A stretch of DNA of 64,000 bases. Origin: Achromobacter aegrifaciens. GTDB taxonomy: Bacteria > Pseudomonadota > Gammaproteobacteria > Burkholderiales > Burkholderiaceae_B. Within the stretch, counting starts at the first letter, position 1. Every line of letters starts with the position of its first letter. The stretch covers positions 744,001 through 808,000 of the forward strand of contig NZ_CADIJY010000002.1 of NCBI RefSeq assembly GCF_902859735.1. The letters run 5' to 3'. Below the pieces are notes generated by a model that searched no databases, was not told where the DNA came from, and worked only from the letters and a program-made list of their open reading frames with translations. Positions 18,942 through 30,488 of the stretch are shown here, piece after piece. Both the position numbers and the translations under genes were made by a program.

Positions 18942-19421
18942 ATGATCACCTTGGACTCCATCGAGGCGCTGCGCGCCTTTTCCGGACAGCCTCCCGCGCT
19001 GACTCCCTGGCAGACGGTCGACCAGGACACCATCAACCGCTTCGGCCTGGCCACCGGCGACACGCAGTGGATCCACATGGACCCGCAGCGCGCGCAGGCC
19101 GAATCGCCCTACGGCGCGGCCATCGCCCACGGCTTGCTGACGCTCTCGCTGCTGCCCAGCCTCTATGCGTCGGCGATGCGCTTTCCGAACCGCAGGCTGG
19201 CGGTGAACTACGGCTTTGACCGCGTGCGCTTCACCCAGGCGGTCAAGGCCGGCGCGCGCATCCGCGGCGCGTTTGCACTGACTGGCGTGGACGAGCTGCC
19301 GGATGGCCAGGCGCGCCTGGCGTGGGACGTTCGCATCGATATCGACGGCGAGGAAAGACCGGCGCTGGTTGCGCGCTGGCTCACGCAGATCGCCTATCAC
19401 GCAGGCAAGGAGCAGACATGA
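18942..19421 (+). CDS. MaoC-family dehydratase
   Basis: A 159-residue hot-dog-fold protein. The hydratase-2-like motif is QDTINRFGLATGDTQWIHMDPQRAQ, with the catalytic Asp/His pair in TGDTQWIH, followed by SPYGAAIAHGLLTLSL. Enzymes of this type hydrate enoyl-CoA to (R)-3-hydroxyacyl-CoA. It overlaps the following enoyl-CoA hydratase by four bases (ATGA), so the two are translationally coupled. Having two hydratase types side by side may mean two unsaturated intermediates or opposite stereochemistry. Confidence 0.85.
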   Translation: MITLDSIEALRAFSGQPPALTPWQTVDQDTINRFGLATGDTQWIHMDPQRAQAESPYGAAIAHGLLTLSLLPSLYASAMRFPNRRLAVNYGFDRVRFTQAVKAGARIRGAFALTGVDELPDGQARLAWDVRIDIDGEERPALVARWLTQIAYHAGKEQT

Positions 19422-20200
19422 CACTGAAGATCACCCGCCACGGCGCCACCGCCGTGCTGGCCATGGACCGCCCCGACCAGCGCAATGCGCTCAGCCTGGA
19501 GATGCGCGAGGCGTTCGCGCGCGCCCTCCCGGAACTGCGCGAGGATGACGGCATCAAGGCCGTCGTCCTGACGGGTTCGGGCGGGCATTTCTGCGCCGGC
19601 GGCGACATCAAGTCCATCGCGCAGGCGCATGCCCAGGGCCTGGACGCCTTCGAGGGGCGCGCGCGCATCCGCAAGATCCACCAGTGGTACGACGCGCTGG
19701 TGGATCTGGAGAAACCCGTCATCAGCGCGGTGGAAGGCGTGGCTTTCGGCGCCGGCCTGTCGCTGGCGCTGTGCGCGGACTACGCCATCGCGCGGCGCGG
19801 CGCCACCTTCTGCGCGGTGTTCGCCCGCATCGGTTACGTGCCCGATATGCTGGGCATGTATCTGCTGCCGCGCGCCGTCGGGCTGGCGCGCGCCAAGGAA
19901 CTGGTGTTCACGGCCCGGGTCTGCGACGCCGAAGAAGCGCTCGATCTTAGGCTGGTGCAGGCGCTCTGCGACGGCGATCCGCTGGAACAGGCGCTGGCCA
20001 TGGCCGAACGATTTCACAACGCCCCGACGCAGGCGCTGGGCCTGGCCAAGACCATCATGAACCGGACCTTCGAATCCAGCCGCGAAGACATCTACGCGCA
20101 GGAAGCCATGGCCCAGGCCATCTGCCGCGACAGCGCCTTCCACCGCGAAGCCGCTCGGCGCTTCGTGGAAAAGCTGCCCCCCGCATACAAATGGGATTGA
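19418..20200 (+). CDS. Enoyl-CoA hydratase/isomerase family protein
   Basis: A 260-residue crotonase-fold protein. Oxyanion-hole segments are GGHFCAGGDIKS (near residue 65) and EGVAFGAGLSLALCADYAIA (near 108). The active-site acid region is AFARIGYVPDMLGMYLLPR. ATG at 19418 overlaps the MaoC stop; upstream in-frame sequence lies wholly inside the MaoC gene. The reaction (hydration, isomerisation or ring cleavage) cannot be fixed from sequence alone. Confidence 0.88.
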   Translation: MTLKITRHGATAVLAMDRPDQRNALSLEMREAFARALPELREDDGIKAVVLTGSGGHFCAGGDIKSIAQAHAQGLDAFEGRARIRKIHQWYDALVDLEKPVISAVEGVAFGAGLSLALCADYAIARRGATFCAVFARIGYVPDMLGMYLLPRAVGLARAKELVFTARVCDAEEALDLRLVQALCDGDPLEQALAMAERFHNAPTQALGLAKTIMNRTFESSREDIYAQEAMAQAICRDSAFHREAARRFVEKLPPAYKWD

Positions 20201-20205
20201 ACGAC

Positions 20206-20601
20206 ATGCCTACGCAAACCCAAACCGCCGAACCGGGTCCGCAGGCCCGCTACGAGGCCTATCTGAACGAAGGCCGTTTCATGCTGCAGCGCGACCGCGC
20301 CAGCGGCGAATTCTTCTTCTATCCGCGCGTAGCCGCGCCGCGCAGCGGTTCGCGCGACGTGGAATGGGCCGCACCCAGCGGACTGGGGCGGATCTACGCC
20401 GCCACCGTCATCCACCCCCGGCCGCCCGAAACGCCCTACGGCGTGGTGCTGGTCGATCTGGACGAAGGGCCGCGGCTGATGTCACGGGTGGACGGCATCC
20501 CCGCGCAGGACGTGCGCATCGGCGCCCGGGTGCGCGCCCGCGTTGTCCAGGAGGCCGGATGCGGCGTGCTGGTGTTTGAACCTGTGGCGGAGCAAGCATG
20601 A
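20206..20601 (+). CDS. OB-fold (DUF35-type) acyl-CoA-associated protein without zinc cysteines
   Basis: A small protein (131 residues from ATG at 20206; an ATG at 20191 is also in frame) with the layout of DUF35 proteins that partner thiolase-like enzymes. The N-terminal RFMLQRDRASGEFFFYPRVA corresponds to the rubredoxin-like zinc ribbon, but the expected CxxC pairs are absent. The C-terminal half (GRIYAATVIHP..., PYGVVLVDLDEGPRLMSRV, IGARVRARV) is the OB fold. Its stop overlaps the thiolase-like start by four bases, as expected for obligate partners. Confidence 0.8.
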   Translation: MPTQTQTAEPGPQARYEAYLNEGRFMLQRDRASGEFFFYPRVAAPRSGSRDVEWAAPSGLGRIYAATVIHPRPPETPYGVVLVDLDEGPRLMSRVDGIPAQDVRIGARVRARVVQEAGCGVLVFEPVAEQA

Positions 20602-21755
20602 CCCAAGACCGTTTCCCGCGCGGCAAGGCCGCCATCGTCGCCGCAGCCACCTACGGTATCGGCCAGACCCCGGGGCTGAGCTCGATGGACCTCGCCGTCC
20701 AGGCCAGTCTTGCGGCCCTGGACCAGGCAGGGCTGCGCCCGGATCAGGTCGACGGCCTTTTCATCGGTCTGCCCGATGACTTCATGTCCGGCCTGGGCTT
20801 TGCCGAATACCTGGGCATCTCGCCTCGCCTGACGGAGAACAACCGCACCGGCGGGTCCTCCTTTCTGACGCACGCCATGTGGGCCGCGCTGGCCTTGGAA
20901 GCGGGGCAATGCGACGTGGCGCTGATCGCCTACGGCAGCAATCAGCGCAGCGGCGCGGGCAAACTGGTGAGCTCCATGCGCCCCGCCCCCAACGAAGCGC
21001 CCTACCGCCTGGCGCGTCCGGTGGGCGCCTATGCGCTGGCGGCTTCGCGCTACGCCCACCAGTACGGCCTGAAGCGCGAACAGCTGGGCGCGGTGGCCAT
21101 CGCCGCCCGCCAATGGGCCATGCTCAATCCTGAAGCCTACATGCGCGAACCTCTGGACATGGCGCAGTACCTGTCGGCCCGCATGGTGGCCGAGCCCCTG
21201 AGCGTGCGCGACTGCTGCCTGGTCACCGACGGCGCCGCCGCCGTGGTGATGACCCGCGCCGACCGGGCCCGCGACCACTGCGCCCGGCCCGCCTATCTGT
21301 TGGGTGCGGCCGCCGCCACGGACCACCGCGAAATCACCAATATGCCGGACCTGACGGTGACGGCGGCCGCGCGCAGCGGCGCGCGCGCCTTTGCCCAGGC
21401 CGGCGTGCGGCCGCGGGACATCGACGTGCTGGAGCTGTACGACGCCTTCACCATCAACCCGATCCTGTTCCTGGAGGACCTGGGCTTCTGCGCCAAGGGC
21501 GAAGGCGCGGCGTTCGTGGAAAACGGCCGCATCGCGCCCGGCGGCGAGCTGCCCGTCAACACCAACGGCGGCGGCCTGTCCTGCGTGCATCCCGGCATGT
21601 ACGGCCTGTTCACCATGGTTGAAGCCTACGTGCAGCTGGCCGGCCTGGGCGGCGCGCGCCAGGTGCCCGGCGCCAGCCTGGCGCTGGCTCACGGCAACGG
21701 CGGCGAGCTGTCCAGCCAGGCCACCCTGATCCTCGGCACGGCCGAAACCCTCTGA
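20598..21755 (+). CDS. Thiolase-like protein (SCP-x/Ltp type)
   Basis: A 385-residue thiolase-fold protein of the lipid-transfer-protein branch. The place where thiolases carry the nucleophilic Cys reads NNRTGGSSF, with no Cys. The C-terminal half has VLELYDAFTINPILFLEDLG and GGLSCVHPGMYG. Ltp2-type relatives without the nucleophile act with an OB-fold partner as retro-aldolases that release a side-chain fragment; this is the likeliest chemistry here, though a thiolase reaction using Cys of SCVHPG cannot be excluded. It overlaps the OB-fold gene by four bases. Confidence 0.82.
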   Translation: MTQDRFPRGKAAIVAAATYGIGQTPGLSSMDLAVQASLAALDQAGLRPDQVDGLFIGLPDDFMSGLGFAEYLGISPRLTENNRTGGSSFLTHAMWAALALEAGQCDVALIAYGSNQRSGAGKLVSSMRPAPNEAPYRLARPVGAYALAASRYAHQYGLKREQLGAVAIAARQWAMLNPEAYMREPLDMAQYLSARMVAEPLSVRDCCLVTDGAAAVVMTRADRARDHCARPAYLLGAAAATDHREITNMPDLTVTAAARSGARAFAQAGVRPRDIDVLELYDAFTINPILFLEDLGFCAKGEGAAFVENGRIAPGGELPVNTNGGGLSCVHPGMYGLFTMVEAYVQLAGLGGARQVPGASLALAHGNGGELSSQATLILGTAETL

Positions 21756-21772
21756 ACCCGACAAGGAAAACC

Positions 21773-22549
21773 ATGAACCGCACAGCTTTTCTGCTAGACC
21801 AGCGCAGCATCATCGTGACGGGCGCCGCCCAGGGCATAGGCCGCGCCATCAGCGAACTGGCCATGCAATTAGGCGCGCGCGTGACCGCCGTCGACATGAA
21901 CGCCGACGCCCTCGCCGCGTTCGAGCGCGAGGCGCCCAAGGATCAGTTGCTGACCCTGGCCGGCGACGTGTCGGACCCGGCATTCGCGGCCGCGGCGGTC
22001 GAGCGCGCGGCGCAGCGCTACGGCGCGGTGGACGGCCTGGTGAACAACGCGGGCATCACCCGCACCGCCATGATAGAAAAAATGACCCAGGAAGCTTGGC
22101 AAAAGGTGATCGACGTGCACCTGACCGGATCCTTCCAGTTCCTGCAGGCCGTCGGCCGCCACATGCTGGCTGGGGCGCGCGAGACTGGCAAGCCCGGCGG
22201 CTCCATCGTCAACATCACCTCGGACGCGGGTCGCCGCGGCACCATAGGCCAGATCAACTACGCCGCGGCAAAGTCCGGCGTGCTGGGCCTGACGATGAGC
22301 GCCGCGCGCGAATGGGGCAAATACGGGATACGCGTCAACACCATCGGCTTCGGCGTGGTGGAAACGCCCATGACGGAGACCATACGGGGGGACAAGTTCC
22401 GCGACACCTATCTGTCGCAGATCCCGCTGGGCCGCTTCGGCCAGCCTGGAGAGGTGGCATGGCCGGTGTGCTTCCTGCTGTCGGATGCCGCCTCGTACAT
22501 GACGGGACAGCACCTCTATGCCAATGGCGGCATGACCATAGGCATGTAG
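21773..22549 (+). CDS. Short-chain dehydrogenase/reductase (FabG-like)
   Basis: A 258-residue Rossmann-fold SDR. The NAD(P) site is TGAAQGIGRA (near residue 17), followed by VDGLVNNAG, the catalytic Ser in NITSDAG and YAAAK (Tyr and Lys of YxxxK, near residue 163). It is the last gene of the CoA-transferase operon, 17 bases after the thiolase-like gene. It probably oxidises the hydroxyacyl-CoA made by the hydratases. AAGGAAAACC precedes ATG. Confidence 0.88.
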   Translation: MNRTAFLLDQRSIIVTGAAQGIGRAISELAMQLGARVTAVDMNADALAAFEREAPKDQLLTLAGDVSDPAFAAAAVERAAQRYGAVDGLVNNAGITRTAMIEKMTQEAWQKVIDVHLTGSFQFLQAVGRHMLAGARETGKPGGSIVNITSDAGRRGTIGQINYAAAKSGVLGLTMSAAREWGKYGIRVNTIGFGVVETPMTETIRGDKFRDTYLSQIPLGRFGQPGEVAWPVCFLLSDAASYMTGQHLYANGGMTIGM

Positions 22550-22600
22550 GGAAAATCCAGGGCCGCGGCCAGATGCTTCTGGCGGCGGCCCGCGGCGGCC

Positions 22601-24205
22601 TCAGCCGTCGATGCCGCGCGAGGTCAGGTAGTCGTCGTAGCCGCCGCGGTAGTCGACGATCTCGCCCGTGGGCAGGATCTCGATCACGCGCGTGGCCAGG
22701 CCGGACACGAACTCGCGGTCGTGGGACACGAACACCAGCGTGCCTTCGTACTTTTCCAGCGCGAACTGCAGCGATTCGATCGATTCCATGTCCAGGTGGT
22801 TGGTGGGCTCGTCGAGCAGCATGACGTTGTGCCGGCCCAGCATCAGGCGGCCGAAGGTCATGCGGTTCTTTTCGCCGCCGGACAGCACCTTGGGCGCCTT
22901 GGGCAGGTCGTCCGCCGAGAACAGCAGGCGGCCCAGCACCGAACGGATCGACTGGTCGTCGTCGCCCGGTTGGCGATGGTCGCCCATCCAGTCCAGCAGG
23001 TTGATGTCGGTCTGCAGGAACTGGTCGGACACGTCCTGGGCCATGTAGCCCAAGTCGGCGTTTTCGGACCACTTCACTTCGCCCGAATCGGGCTGCAGAT
23101 CGGTGGCCAGCAGGCGCAGCAGGGTCGTCTTGCCGACGCCGTTGGCGCCGATGATGGCGATCTTTTCGCCGGCGTCGACCATGGCCGAGAACTTGCGGAT
23201 GACGGGCGCGTCGTAGGCCTTGGACAGGTTTTCGACGGTGACCGCCAGGCGGTGCATGACCTTGTTCTGCTCGAAGCGGATGTACGGGTTCTGGCGCGAC
23301 GAGGGCTTGACCACGACCTGGTCGGCCTTGATGCGGTCGATCTGCTTCAGGCGCGAGGTGGCCTGGCGCGACTTGGACTTGTTGGCGGCGAAGCGGCGCA
23401 CGAAGTCCTGCAGTTCGGCCACGCGTTCCTTGGCCTTGGCGTTGTTGGCCACCAGGCGCTCGCGGGCCTGGGTCGAGGCCAGCATGTAGTCGTCGTAGTT
23501 GCCCGGATAAATGCGGATCTCGCCGTAATCCACGTCGGCCATGTGCGTGCACACCTGGTTCAGGAAGTGGCGGTCGTGGCTGATGATGATCATCGTGCTC
23601 TGGTAGCTGTTGAGCACGTTTTCCAGCCAACGGATGGTGTTGATGTCCAGGTTGTTGGTCGGTTCGTCCAGCAGCAGCACGTCCGGATTCGAGAACAGGG
23701 CCTGCGCCAGCAGCACGCGCAGCTTCCAGCCCGGCGCCACTTCGCGCATCGGCAGGTTGTGCTGGTCGACGGCGATTTCCAGGCCCAGCAGCAGTTCGCC
23801 GGCGCGGGCTTCGGCGGTGTAGCCGTCGTACTCGGCGAACTTGGCTTCCAGGTCGGCCGCGCGCATGTAGTCGTCTTCGGTCGCTTCCGGATTGGCGTAG
23901 ATGGCGTCGCGCTCGGACATGGCGGCCCACATCTCGGTGTGGCCCATCATGACGACGTCCAGCACGCGCAGGTCTTCAAACGCGAACTGATCCTGGCGCA
24001 GCTTGCCCAGGCGCACGCCCGGCTCCAGCGACACGTTGCCCGCCGAGGGTTCCAGGTCGCCGCCGATGATCTTCATGAAGGTCGACTTGCCGGAACCATT
24101 GGCCCCGATCAGCCCGTAGCGGTTGCCTTCCCCGAACTTGACGCTGACGTTCTCGAAAAGGGGTTTGGGACCGAACTGGATGGTGAGATTGGCGGTGGAG
24201 ATCAC
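22601..24205 (-). CDS. ybiT: ABC-F family ATPase, YbiT type
   Basis: A 534-residue cytosolic tandem-ATPase without membrane domains, matching E. coli YbiT in length and layout. The first cassette has Walker [10 protein letters not shown] and [11 protein letters not shown]; a charged linker with [15 protein letters not shown] follows; the second has [18 protein letters not shown] and [14 protein letters not shown] proteins bind the ribosomal E site and regulate or rescue translation. The start is probably GTG at 24205 ([12 protein letters not shown]); the open frame continues to 24295 but lacks homology. No strong ribosome-binding site is visible. Confidence 0.9.
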   Translation of the reverse strand: MISTANLTIQFGPKPLFENVSVKFGEGNRYGLIGANGSGKSTFMKIIGGDLEPSAGNVSLEPGVRLGKLRQDQFAFEDLRVLDVVMMGHTEMWAAMSERDAIYANPEATEDDYMRAADLEAKFAEYDGYTAEARAGELLLGLEIAVDQHNLPMREVAPGWKLRVLLAQALFSNPDVLLLDEPTNNLDINTIRWLENVLNSYQSTMIIISHDRHFLNQVCTHMADVDYGEIRIYPGNYDDYMLASTQARERLVANNAKAKERVAELQDFVRRFAANKSKSRQATSRLKQIDRIKADQVVVKPSSRQNPYIRFEQNKVMHRLAVTVENLSKAYDAPVIRKFSAMVDAGEKIAIIGANGVGKTTLLRLLATDLQPDSGEVKWSENADLGYMAQDVSDQFLQTDINLLDWMGDHRQPGDDDQSIRSVLGRLLFSADDLPKAPKVLSGGEKNRMTFGRLMLGRHNVMLLDEPTNHLDMESIESLQFALEKYEGTLVFVSHDREFVSGLATRVIEILPTGEIVDYRGGYDDYLTSRGIDG

Positions 24206-24332
24206 GGTATGTTTGAGTCTTTGGGCGTCCGGGGACGCATGCGGAGAAACCCGATAGTGTACCAAGCATCCGTGAATCGCATCCAGGCCGGGCAAGCTAC
24301 CTGCTGAAGCATCTGGAAATGCTGCATGGCAT

Positions 24333-24362
24333 TTGATGTCACAACGTAAACATTTGTATTAA
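24333..24362 (+). promoter_or_regulatory. Possible sigma-70 promoter for the CHASE2 operon
   Basis: TTGATG (24333-24338) and TATTAA (24357-24362) are separated by 18 bases in a locally AT-rich stretch. It lies upstream of the CHASE2 gene and within the divergent gap with the ybiT-like gene. The match to consensus is moderate. Confidence 0.4.
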
Positions 24363-24440
24363 TTGGGGTACTATTGCGGGCAACTCAGCGCCTATGGCCG
24401 CCAGGCCGGTCAGGCGGTTGCAACCCACCTCCCCCGCTAC

Positions 24441-26018
24441 GTGGCAGACGCCAACCACTCCTCCGAGAAAGTCGAGCTTTCCTATGGCCGGTCGCTGATC
24501 GTGGCGGCCATCGTCGCGATCGTGATGTTGTGGGCGACGCCCCGGCTCACCCCCAGTTCCGACCTGCTCACCTATGCGGCGGCGCGGCTCCAGGCCCGGC
24601 TGGTCGGCGGCCACTACGACATCGCGCACCGCAACGACACCACGGTCGTCCTGATCGACGACGACTCCCTGGACCAGCAGAAAGGCGCCTGGCCGGTGCC
24701 TTACAGGACGCATGCGCGCTGGCTGCGCAACATCGGCCTGATCCACAAGCCCAAGGCCATCTTCCTGGACATCACCTTCGGGCGCGAGCGCGACGATCCG
24801 ACCCTGCCCGAGCTGGCCGCCGCCCTGTGCGAGCTGCGCGACGCCAACATCCCGGTGTTCCTGGCCGCGCTGCCCGATGCGCAGGGCAACCTGAGCCTGC
24901 GTTCGGGCCTGGAAGCGCCCGCGGGCGAGAAGCCATGCTTCACCATGGTCGACGTGCGCTACACCCCCAGCAAGGTGGACCGGCTGGTATGGAGCTATCC
25001 CCTCTGGTCGGGCGAGCACGCGCGCAGCGCGGCGCTGGCCATCGCCCAGGACGCGGCGGGGGTGGCCATCACGCGCACGCACGAAGCCATGGCCTTGACC
25101 TGGGGCGTCGACAACCTGGACCAGCGCCGCTTCAGCATGGAATGCCGGCAGGCCCGCGGCGGCTACATGGAAATGCTGCCGTCCTACGTCCGCAGCCTGC
25201 TGGGCGACCCGGACGCCGCCCAGCCCATCTGCCCGTACACGCGCGCGCTGACCCTGTCCGAACTGCGCGCGCCAGAAGCCGACGGCGCCCGCCTGGCCGA
25301 CATGCTCACGGGGCGCTACGTCATGATCGGCGCCGCGCTCAGCGGCTTCAACGACACCGTGCTGTCGCCCGTGCATGACGCCATCCCCGGCGTGTTCATG
25401 CACGCCATGGCCCTGGACAATCTGCTGACCTACCAGGACGACTACAAGCGCGCCCTCGAATGGGAAATCTGGCCGCCCAATGTTCTGTGGCTGCTGGGCA
25501 TCCCGGTCGTCATGCTGGCCCATTTCCTGCATTGGCTGGCGCAATGGCTGCGCGGTAATACGCGCTTGGGCGGCCGGCTGCTGGCCCCGCCCGCCGAATG
25601 GCGGCTTTTTGCCGATGCACCCGCCCTGCCGCTGCCGCCGGCCGCGCAAGCCGGCGACGGCTGGAAGGCCAAGGCCGGGCGCCTGTCAGCCCTGCTGCGC
25701 GACCGCGCCGCGCGCCTGTGGCTGGCGCGCTGGTTGACGTCCAAGCTCTGCGTCGCGGCGTTGCTGCTGCTGCGCAAGGCGGCCGCCATCGTCCTGTCCT
25801 CGCTCATCGTGCTGTACATCGTGCTGCTTGCGCAGCGCTGGCTGAACGTGGGCACCCTGCCCATCGTCGACCTGGCAATCATGGCCCTGGCCGCCCACTG
25901 GCTCGGCTGGACCAATCGCGCCACCGCCTTTCTTTTTGGCAAACCGGACCGCGCTTCCGCGCCGGCGTCCACGACACCCTCGCGGGAGCCATCCGCTACC
26001 CGCCCACAACAGGAGTAG
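24441..26018 (+). CDS. CHASE2-domain membrane protein without output domain
   Basis: An inner-membrane protein with an N-terminal membrane anchor (SLIVAAIVAIVMLW) and a periplasmic CHASE2 domain. The domain shows TTVVLIDDDSLDQQKGAWPVPYRTHARWL, KPKAIFLDITFG and the closing GRYVMIGAALSGFNDTVLSPV. It is followed by C-terminal hydrophobic segments (VLWLLGIPVVMLAHFL and three more). CHASE2 proteins normally end in a kinase, cyclase or GGDEF domain; none is present. The start is uncertain: GTG at 24441 is given, and TTG at 24363 keeps the frame; neither has a good ribosome-binding site. It heads a three-gene unit with an SH3-like protein and an M48 peptidase. Confidence 0.75.
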   Translation: MADANHSSEKVELSYGRSLIVAAIVAIVMLWATPRLTPSSDLLTYAAARLQARLVGGHYDIAHRNDTTVVLIDDDSLDQQKGAWPVPYRTHARWLRNIGLIHKPKAIFLDITFGRERDDPTLPELAAALCELRDANIPVFLAALPDAQGNLSLRSGLEAPAGEKPCFTMVDVRYTPSKVDRLVWSYPLWSGEHARSAALAIAQDAAGVAITRTHEAMALTWGVDNLDQRRFSMECRQARGGYMEMLPSYVRSLLGDPDAAQPICPYTRALTLSELRAPEADGARLADMLTGRYVMIGAALSGFNDTVLSPVHDAIPGVFMHAMALDNLLTYQDDYKRALEWEIWPPNVLWLLGIPVVMLAHFLHWLAQWLRGNTRLGGRLLAPPAEWRLFADAPALPLPPAAQAGDGWKAKAGRLSALLRDRAARLWLARWLTSKLCVAALLLLRKAAAIVLSSLIVLYIVLLAQRWLNVGTLPIVDLAIMALAAHWLGWTNRATAFLFGKPDRASAPASTTPSREPSATRPQQE

Positions 26019-26024
26019 AAACGC

Positions 26025-26381
26025 ATGCCCAAGCCCTCCTCCCTGATTACCGCGCTGGCCGCGGCCGCTCTTGCGCTGGCTGGCGCGAGCGCCTCGGCGG
26101 CGGACGCCATCGTCGGCCTGAACATCAAGCCCGTGCCGCTGTATGCCAAGTCGGACGGCGGCGCGCCCGCGGCCAAGTCCGATGGCCAGGGCATGCCCTG
26201 GCCCGTGCTCGAAGAGGCCAATGAGTTCTACCACGTCAAGGTCGACGGCAAGGACTATTGGGTGGACAGCATGCACGTGCGCATCGCGCGAGGTTCCGCC
26301 GCGCAATGCGGGCCTGTGATCAAGGGCGTGCCGCCGCCCACCGGCTCGACCGCAGGCGCGGGCGAGAACGTCTGCCGCTGA
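26025..26381 (+). CDS. Small periplasmic SH3-like protein
   Basis: A 118-residue exported protein. The signal peptide ends at ASASAAD. The mature part (NIKPVPLYAKSDGGAPA..., FYHVKVDGKDYWVDSMHVRI) resembles a bacterial SH3-like domain, a fold that often binds peptidoglycan or protein partners. Two C-terminal Cys (AAQC and NVC) could form a disulfide. It lies six bases after the CHASE2 gene and seven before the M48 peptidase gene, so it is probably part of the same envelope unit. I do not recognise a specific family. Confidence 0.72.
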   Translation: MPKPSSLITALAAAALALAGASASAADAIVGLNIKPVPLYAKSDGGAPAAKSDGQGMPWPVLEEANEFYHVKVDGKDYWVDSMHVRIARGSAAQCGPVIKGVPPPTGSTAGAGENVCR

Positions 26382-26388
26382 GCCGCCC

Positions 26389-27957
26389 ATGCGATCCGCC
26401 CACATCCTGCGCATGGCCGCCGTATCCGGCGCGCTGCTGCTGAGCGCCTGCTCCACCCTTCCCGGAGGCAAGGGTTTTTCGGTCACGGCCGGCCAATTGC
26501 CTCCGCCTCCCGCCGACCGGCAATGGCCCGACGCCAACCTGGACGCGCGCAACCAGCGCGCCCAGGGCATGGGCCTGGTCGCCATGCCGGAGATGGAAAC
26601 CTATCTGAACGGCCTGCTTGCCCGGATCAAGAACGCCGCGGGCGTGCCGGGCTGGCCTGGCGCGGTTCACGTGACCTCCTCATCGGCGCTGGAAGCCTAC
26701 AGCACCGGCGCGGGCAACATCTACCTGTCCATGGGCTGGCTGGCCTCGGCGGAATCCGAGGACGAGATCGTCGCCATCCTGTCCCATGAGTTCGGCCACG
26801 TCTACCTCGACTACCACCAGATGGAATCGGTCAATGCCGCGGGCGACCAGGTCGCATCGTTGGCGGCCGTGGGCGTGGCGCTGGCCCGCAAGGCCGGCAG
26901 CGCCACCGGTTGGAGCCCCGTGGACAGCGTGATCGCCTCGTATACGCTGGGCAAGAACATGCTGGTGCCGGCCTGGGGCCGGCAGCAGGAAGAAAACGCC
27001 GACCGTTTCGGCGCCACTGTCAGCCTGGAACTGGGCTACTCGTATACGCAAGGCTTCAAGGCGTTCCTGGAACGCCAGGCCACCTGGGAAGCCGAGAACG
27101 CCCAGGTACAGGCCGAAGCGCGCCAGCGCATGCTCGAGCAGATCAAACAGGCGGCGGCCGACAACACCCGCAAGCGGGAGGCGGCCAAGGGCAACAGCAT
27201 CGCACCCCTGACCGAAATGCAGGCCTCGTTGAATTCCGGCGTGGCCGGCGCCAGCGAAGGTTTGCGCACCGGCCTGGAAGACATCTGGAACAAGCTGACC
27301 GTCAGCCATCCCGACACCGGCGCGCGCCTGGCCGCGCTGACCGAACAAGTCATGCCCCTGATGGCGGGCAAGCCGCGACCTGCGGCGGCGACCGCGCCCT
27401 GGAACAAGGCCCGCGCGCAACGCCGCACGGCCGCGCTGCTGAAGAACTACAAGACCGCAGCCGAGGCGCAGCAGGCGCTGCAAGCTCAGGACTATCCGCG
27501 CGCCCGCAAGCTCGCGGCCCAGGCCGCTTCGGGGCCCAGCGCCGCGCACGCCCTGCCCTTGCTGACCTTGAGCATGGCGCAGGCGGAGTCCGGCGCGCGC
27601 GGGTCCGCCTTGCTGGACCGCAACCTCGCGTCCGAGCCCGACCGCGCGTGGCAGGTGTACGTGCTGCGCGCCAATAATCTGCTGGGCGCGGGCCAGTCCG
27701 GGCCGGCCTCCAAGATCATGGGCCAGGGCTTCGAGTACTTCCGTGGTTCGGCGCTGGCATGGCCTGAAGCCATCCGCTTCTATGGTCAGACCCAGGGCTG
27801 GGATCAGGCGCGCAAGCTGGCGCAGGAATGCGCGTCGCGCTTCGCGAGCTATGCCGGGGAGTGCAGCAAGGCGGCACAGTCGCCCGCCGAGCAGGCCGAG
27901 GCCAAGCGACGCAGCGAGCAGAAGGCGCAATCGCTGGTCGACAGGCTGTTCAAGTAG
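26389..27957 (+). CDS. M48-family metalloprotease lipoprotein
   Basis: A 522-residue predicted lipoprotein: signal peptide with lipobox LSAC (Cys21). The zinc-protease motif HEFGH lies at residues 133-137, and EENADRFGA near 205 supplies the third ligand. A charged Gln-rich helical stretch (about 220-265) and TPR-like helices in the C-terminal half follow. BepA/LoiP-type relatives degrade misassembled outer-membrane proteins. It is the third gene of the CHASE2 unit and ends at a strong terminator. Confidence 0.85.
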   Translation: MRSAHILRMAAVSGALLLSACSTLPGGKGFSVTAGQLPPPPADRQWPDANLDARNQRAQGMGLVAMPEMETYLNGLLARIKNAAGVPGWPGAVHVTSSSALEAYSTGAGNIYLSMGWLASAESEDEIVAILSHEFGHVYLDYHQMESVNAAGDQVASLAAVGVALARKAGSATGWSPVDSVIASYTLGKNMLVPAWGRQQEENADRFGATVSLELGYSYTQGFKAFLERQATWEAENAQVQAEARQRMLEQIKQAAADNTRKREAAKGNSIAPLTEMQASLNSGVAGASEGLRTGLEDIWNKLTVSHPDTGARLAALTEQVMPLMAGKPRPAAATAPWNKARAQRRTAALLKNYKTAAEAQQALQAQDYPRARKLAAQAASGPSAAHALPLLTLSMAQAESGARGSALLDRNLASEPDRAWQVYVLRANNLLGAGQSGPASKIMGQGFEYFRGSALAWPEAIRFYGQTQGWDQARKLAQECASRFASYAGECSKAAQSPAEQAEAKRRSEQKAQSLVDRLFK

Positions 27958-27963
27958 CAATGA

Positions 27964-27993
27964 GAAAGGGGCGCTCAGCGCCCCTTTCCTTTT

Positions 27994-27995
<2 letters not shown>
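27964..27995 (+). terminator. Strong terminator after the M48 protease gene
   Basis: A perfect eleven-base-pair stem (27964-27974 with 27978-27988, loop TCA) is followed by CTTTTTT on the plus strand. It lies between the convergent M48 and ldcA-like genes and may also slow the opposing transcript. Confidence 0.92.
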
Positions 27996-30378
<2,383 letters not shown>

Positions 30379-30389
30379 GTATATGCGTG

Positions 30390-30442
30390 AAAAAGGGGCG
30401 ACAGCCGCCATTTTGCCTGAATGTGGCGGCGGCTGCGCCCCT
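30390..30442 (-). terminator. Terminator after the Cys-rich periplasmic protein gene
   Basis: A long GC-rich stem (30424-30442 with 30395-30410, small bulge) is followed on the minus strand by TTTTT. It ends the transcript of the 160-residue protein gene and lies directly upstream of the HAD gene. Confidence 0.82.
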
Positions 30443-30488
30443 GGAGGCCCAAGGCGGGCGGCCCTGCCGCCCCGGCCCCGACTGTCGC

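Noticed and set aside
22550-22600. GC-rich inverted repeats between the SDR and ybiT-like genes as a terminator
   Set aside because: Pairing is partial and no T-run follows on either strand.
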